Positions 22,153 through 24,885 of a stretch of DNA of 24,885 nucleotides are shown piece by piece. A model generated the notes under the pieces. It searched no databases and was not told the origin of the DNA. It was given only the letters and a program-made list of their open reading frames with translations. The first letter of the stretch is position 1. Every line of letters begins with the position of its first letter. Made by a program: the position numbers and the translations under genes. This DNA comes from CAZFDT01 sp964518335. Lineage in GTDB: Bacteria > Planctomycetota > Phycisphaerae > Phycisphaerales > Phycisphaeraceae. The stretch spans positions 1 to 24,885 of the forward strand of contig CAZFDT010000073.1 of NCBI GenBank assembly GCA_964518335.1, in the 5' to 3' direction.

Positions 22153-23429
22153 TGTCACGTTGTTTCGTGCTGTGCCTGTTGCTGCTGTGGGCAGCGGCGG
22201 CGTCGGCCCAGACCCAGCCGCCGCGCTGGCAGGAGCCGGGCTTTGGCGTGTCGCTGCAGCCTCCGCCCGGCGCCAAGCTCGTTCAGAATGCCCGCATGGA
22301 CGAGATGCTTCGCATCACCTGCGCCGATGGGCAAGTCATCAACTTCAGCATCCGCAAGTCGGAATCGCCCGTCGCCATTGACGCCGTCGCCCGCCACGCC
22401 ATCAACCTGATGCAGTGGTCGCACGCCAAATCCATCGTGGAGGAGCAGCGTCTGGCGACGATCGCCGGTCGGGCGGGAGCGCGGCTGCGCTTCGACGTGC
22501 CCGACGGCAAGACCGGGCCATGGACGCTGGTGCAGGCGCTGATCATGCTCGACGATCGTCATGTCGCCGTGCTGCACATGGACGTGGACAAGCACGCCCT
22601 GGATCAGGCCATGCCCACGTTCGATACGTTGGTCAAGAGCGTGCAGATCACCGACCCCAAGCTCCTGGACAAGGAACGCCAGGAAGCGATTCTGCGTTCG
22701 GAGGCGGTGCTGGCACGATTGACGCCGCACCAGGTCAGCGGCGTGCTGGAGCCTGACCGCTGGCTGCGCATCATCGAGAACGACATCGACGTGGGCTACA
22801 TGCGTGTGCGGCAGTTCCGCGACGTGGAGATGAACCAGCCGGGGCTGCGCGTGGACACGCAGGTGCGCATGGTGGTCGGGCGTCAAGCGGTGGACACGCT
22901 GGGCAACGTGTTCATGGCCGACAACAAGCGGACGGAGATCTGGTCGGTGCGCACCACGGTGCGGGAGAAGGAGGCGCGTCTGCGCCCGCAGGCGGGCAGA
23001 GGCAAGCGGCCGGACGTGGGGGTTACACCGTCATGGGCAGAGACGGGGCTTCGGTCCGACCATGAAATCACCGTGACCGTGCAGACTCCGTCGGGCAAGA
23101 AGGAACACAAATGGGAGCGACCCAAGCACGGCTATCTGCCGTATGCGCTGCAGTCGCTGATGCCGGTTCTGCTTCCTCGTGACACGGCACAGACGTACGC
23201 GTTTTACAGCTACTACCCCAACGCCACGTCGCTGGTGTTGCGCACGGAGCGGATCGAGCCGCGGCCGGACGGGTCGTGCCGGCTGTTCACGCGGGCGTCG
23301 CCGGACGAGCCGGAGTCGGTGACGGAATACGACGCGCGCGGCCGGCTGGTGCGCCAGACCCTGGCCGACGGTCGCGTCCTGCTGCCCAGCACGGCCGCGC
23401 AGGTCCAGACGATCTGGAAGCTGCGTTGA
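22149..23429 (+). CDS. Secreted protein of unknown function, two-part architecture
   Basis: The protein has 426 residues with a clean signal peptide (MMSRC, Leu-rich core, ASA before Gln about residue 21), so it should be exported. Residues of about 25-175 resemble the preceding gene product (WQEPGFGVSLQPPPG opening, GARLRFDVPDGKTGPW, final FDTLVKSVQITDP). From about 185 on lies a second, beta-rich part: VSGVLEPDRWLRIIENDIDVGYMRVRQF, VDTQVRMVVGRQAVDTLG, TEIWSVRTTVREKEARLRP and a C-terminal VTEYDARGRLVRQTLADGRV that resembles a single YD/RHS-like or outer-membrane beta repeat. No catalytic motif is recognised. It is tightly coupled to the gene before it and convergent with the rRNA operon. A role at the cell surface is inference from the signal peptide alone. 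Confidence 0.75.
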   Translation: MMSRCFVLCLLLLWAAAASAQTQPPRWQEPGFGVSLQPPPGAKLVQNARMDEMLRITCADGQVINFSIRKSESPVAIDAVARHAINLMQWSHAKSIVEEQRLATIAGRAGARLRFDVPDGKTGPWTLVQALIMLDDRHVAVLHMDVDKHALDQAMPTFDTLVKSVQITDPKLLDKERQEAILRSEAVLARLTPHQVSGVLEPDRWLRIIENDIDVGYMRVRQFRDVEMNQPGLRVDTQVRMVVGRQAVDTLGNVFMADNKRTEIWSVRTTVREKEARLRPQAGRGKRPDVGVTPSWAETGLRSDHEITVTVQTPSGKKEHKWERPKHGYLPYALQSLMPVLLPRDTAQTYAFYSYYPNATSLVLRTERIEPRPDGSCRLFTRASPDEPESVTEYDARGRLVRQTLADGRVLLPSTAAQVQTIWKLR

Positions 23430-23470
23430 ATGGCCTCGGGCAGCGTGCGATGGCGTGAAGAACGGGGCGC

Positions 23471-23510
23471 AAAAAAAACGCCCTCGCCAGCTTTAGGCTG
23501 ACGAGGGCGT
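23471..23510 (-). terminator. Rho-independent terminator of the rRNA operon
   Basis: On the minus strand ACGCCCTCG pairs with CGAGGGCGT; after one mismatch the stem continues with CAGC/GCTG around a short loop. Eight T residues follow directly (plus-strand A run 23471-23478). It begins five bases after the 5S 3' end. On the plus strand it lacks a T run, so it is a poor terminator for the convergent gene ending at 23429. Confidence 0.85.
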
Positions 23511-23515
23511 CAAAG

Positions 23516-23620
23516 TCGGCGATGACCTACTTTCGCGCGGTTGCACTATCATCGGCGCGGCGGGCTTAACGGCCGAGTTCGGAATGGGATCGGGTGGGAC
23601 CCCGCCGCTGTGGTCACCGA
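23516..23620 (-). rRNA. rrf: 5S ribosomal RNA
   Basis: The minus strand reads TCGGTGACCACAGCGGCGGG at the 5' end, has the internal CCCGATCCCATTCCGAACTC loop typical of 5S, and ends AGTAGGTCATCGCCGA. The two ends pair to form helix I. Length is about 105 nt; the ends are placed by this pairing and may be off by a few bases. Confidence 0.93.
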
Positions 23621-23628
23621 CAAGCAAT

Positions 23629-23650
23629 CGTGGCCGGGTGAGCGGCCACG
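23629..23650 (-). other. Stable hairpin in the 23S-5S spacer
   Basis: CGTGGCCG and CGGCCACG form a perfect eight-pair stem with a six-base loop, eight bases before the 5S 5' end. It may be a processing signal in the rRNA precursor. The rest of the spacer (23651-23766) shows nothing I recognise. Confidence 0.5.
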
Positions 23651-23766
23651 ACTGGTGATGTCGTGGATGACAAGGTGTTGAGTGAGGTTACACGTGGGTC
23701 GAGGCGTATGGGGACGCCTGGTTGACCGCGGGCCACCGATCGAGGGATGGGTGGTCAGTGGTCGGT

Positions 23767-24885
<1,119 letters not shown>

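Overview
The window is GC-rich bacterial chromosome with densely packed genes on both strands. It looks like a planctomycete, perhaps of the Phycisphaerae. The grounds are gene content and style: a divergent membrane-anchored S8 peptidase, a tiny zinc-ribbon protein, an excisionase-type HTH protein fused to membrane helices, an RRM protein with a glycine tail, and an HpnN-like RND exporter. This placement is inference; the partial 23S rRNA at the right edge could settle it.

Left part (1-5.7 kb): a repeat structure at the edge that may be an insertion-sequence end, a divergent S8 peptidase, tRNA-Arg(UCG), a zinc-ribbon protein, a metallophosphoesterase divergent from an HTH/membrane protein with a good terminator, phosphatidylserine decarboxylase (psd), and a histidine phosphatase that overlaps psd tail to tail.

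Middle (5.7-15.7 kb): mostly minus strand. A solute-binding protein precedes the histidine phosphatase gene. Glycerate kinase is coupled to a small membrane protein. tadA is divergent from glycerate kinase. recG is coupled to an MMPL/RND exporter. An RRM RNA-binding protein has a near-consensus promoter, a leader of about 255 nt and a terminator. A SAM methyltransferase follows.

Exopolysaccharide cluster (15.8-21.4 kb, plus strand): initiating sugar transferase, Wza-like export lipoprotein, Wzz-like chain-length protein, ExeA-type AAA ATPase, BY-type tyrosine kinase and a shortened glycosyltransferase-like protein. Three junctions are TGATG stop/start overlaps. The order resembles exosortase (XrtA)-associated EPS loci, but no exosortase, Wzx or Wzy lies in the window.

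Right part (21.5-24.9 kb): two coupled genes for exported proteins of unknown function whose domains look related, then, convergent with them, the end of an rRNA operon on the minus strand (23S 3' part, 5S, terminator).

The most interesting cross-cutting signal is regulatory. At least six genes at the head of transcription units have a TAnnnT hexamer exactly 6 or 7 nt before the start codon and no Shine-Dalgarno sequence, as expected for leaderless mRNAs. I found no CRISPR array, prophage, intact mobile element or toxin-antitoxin pair.
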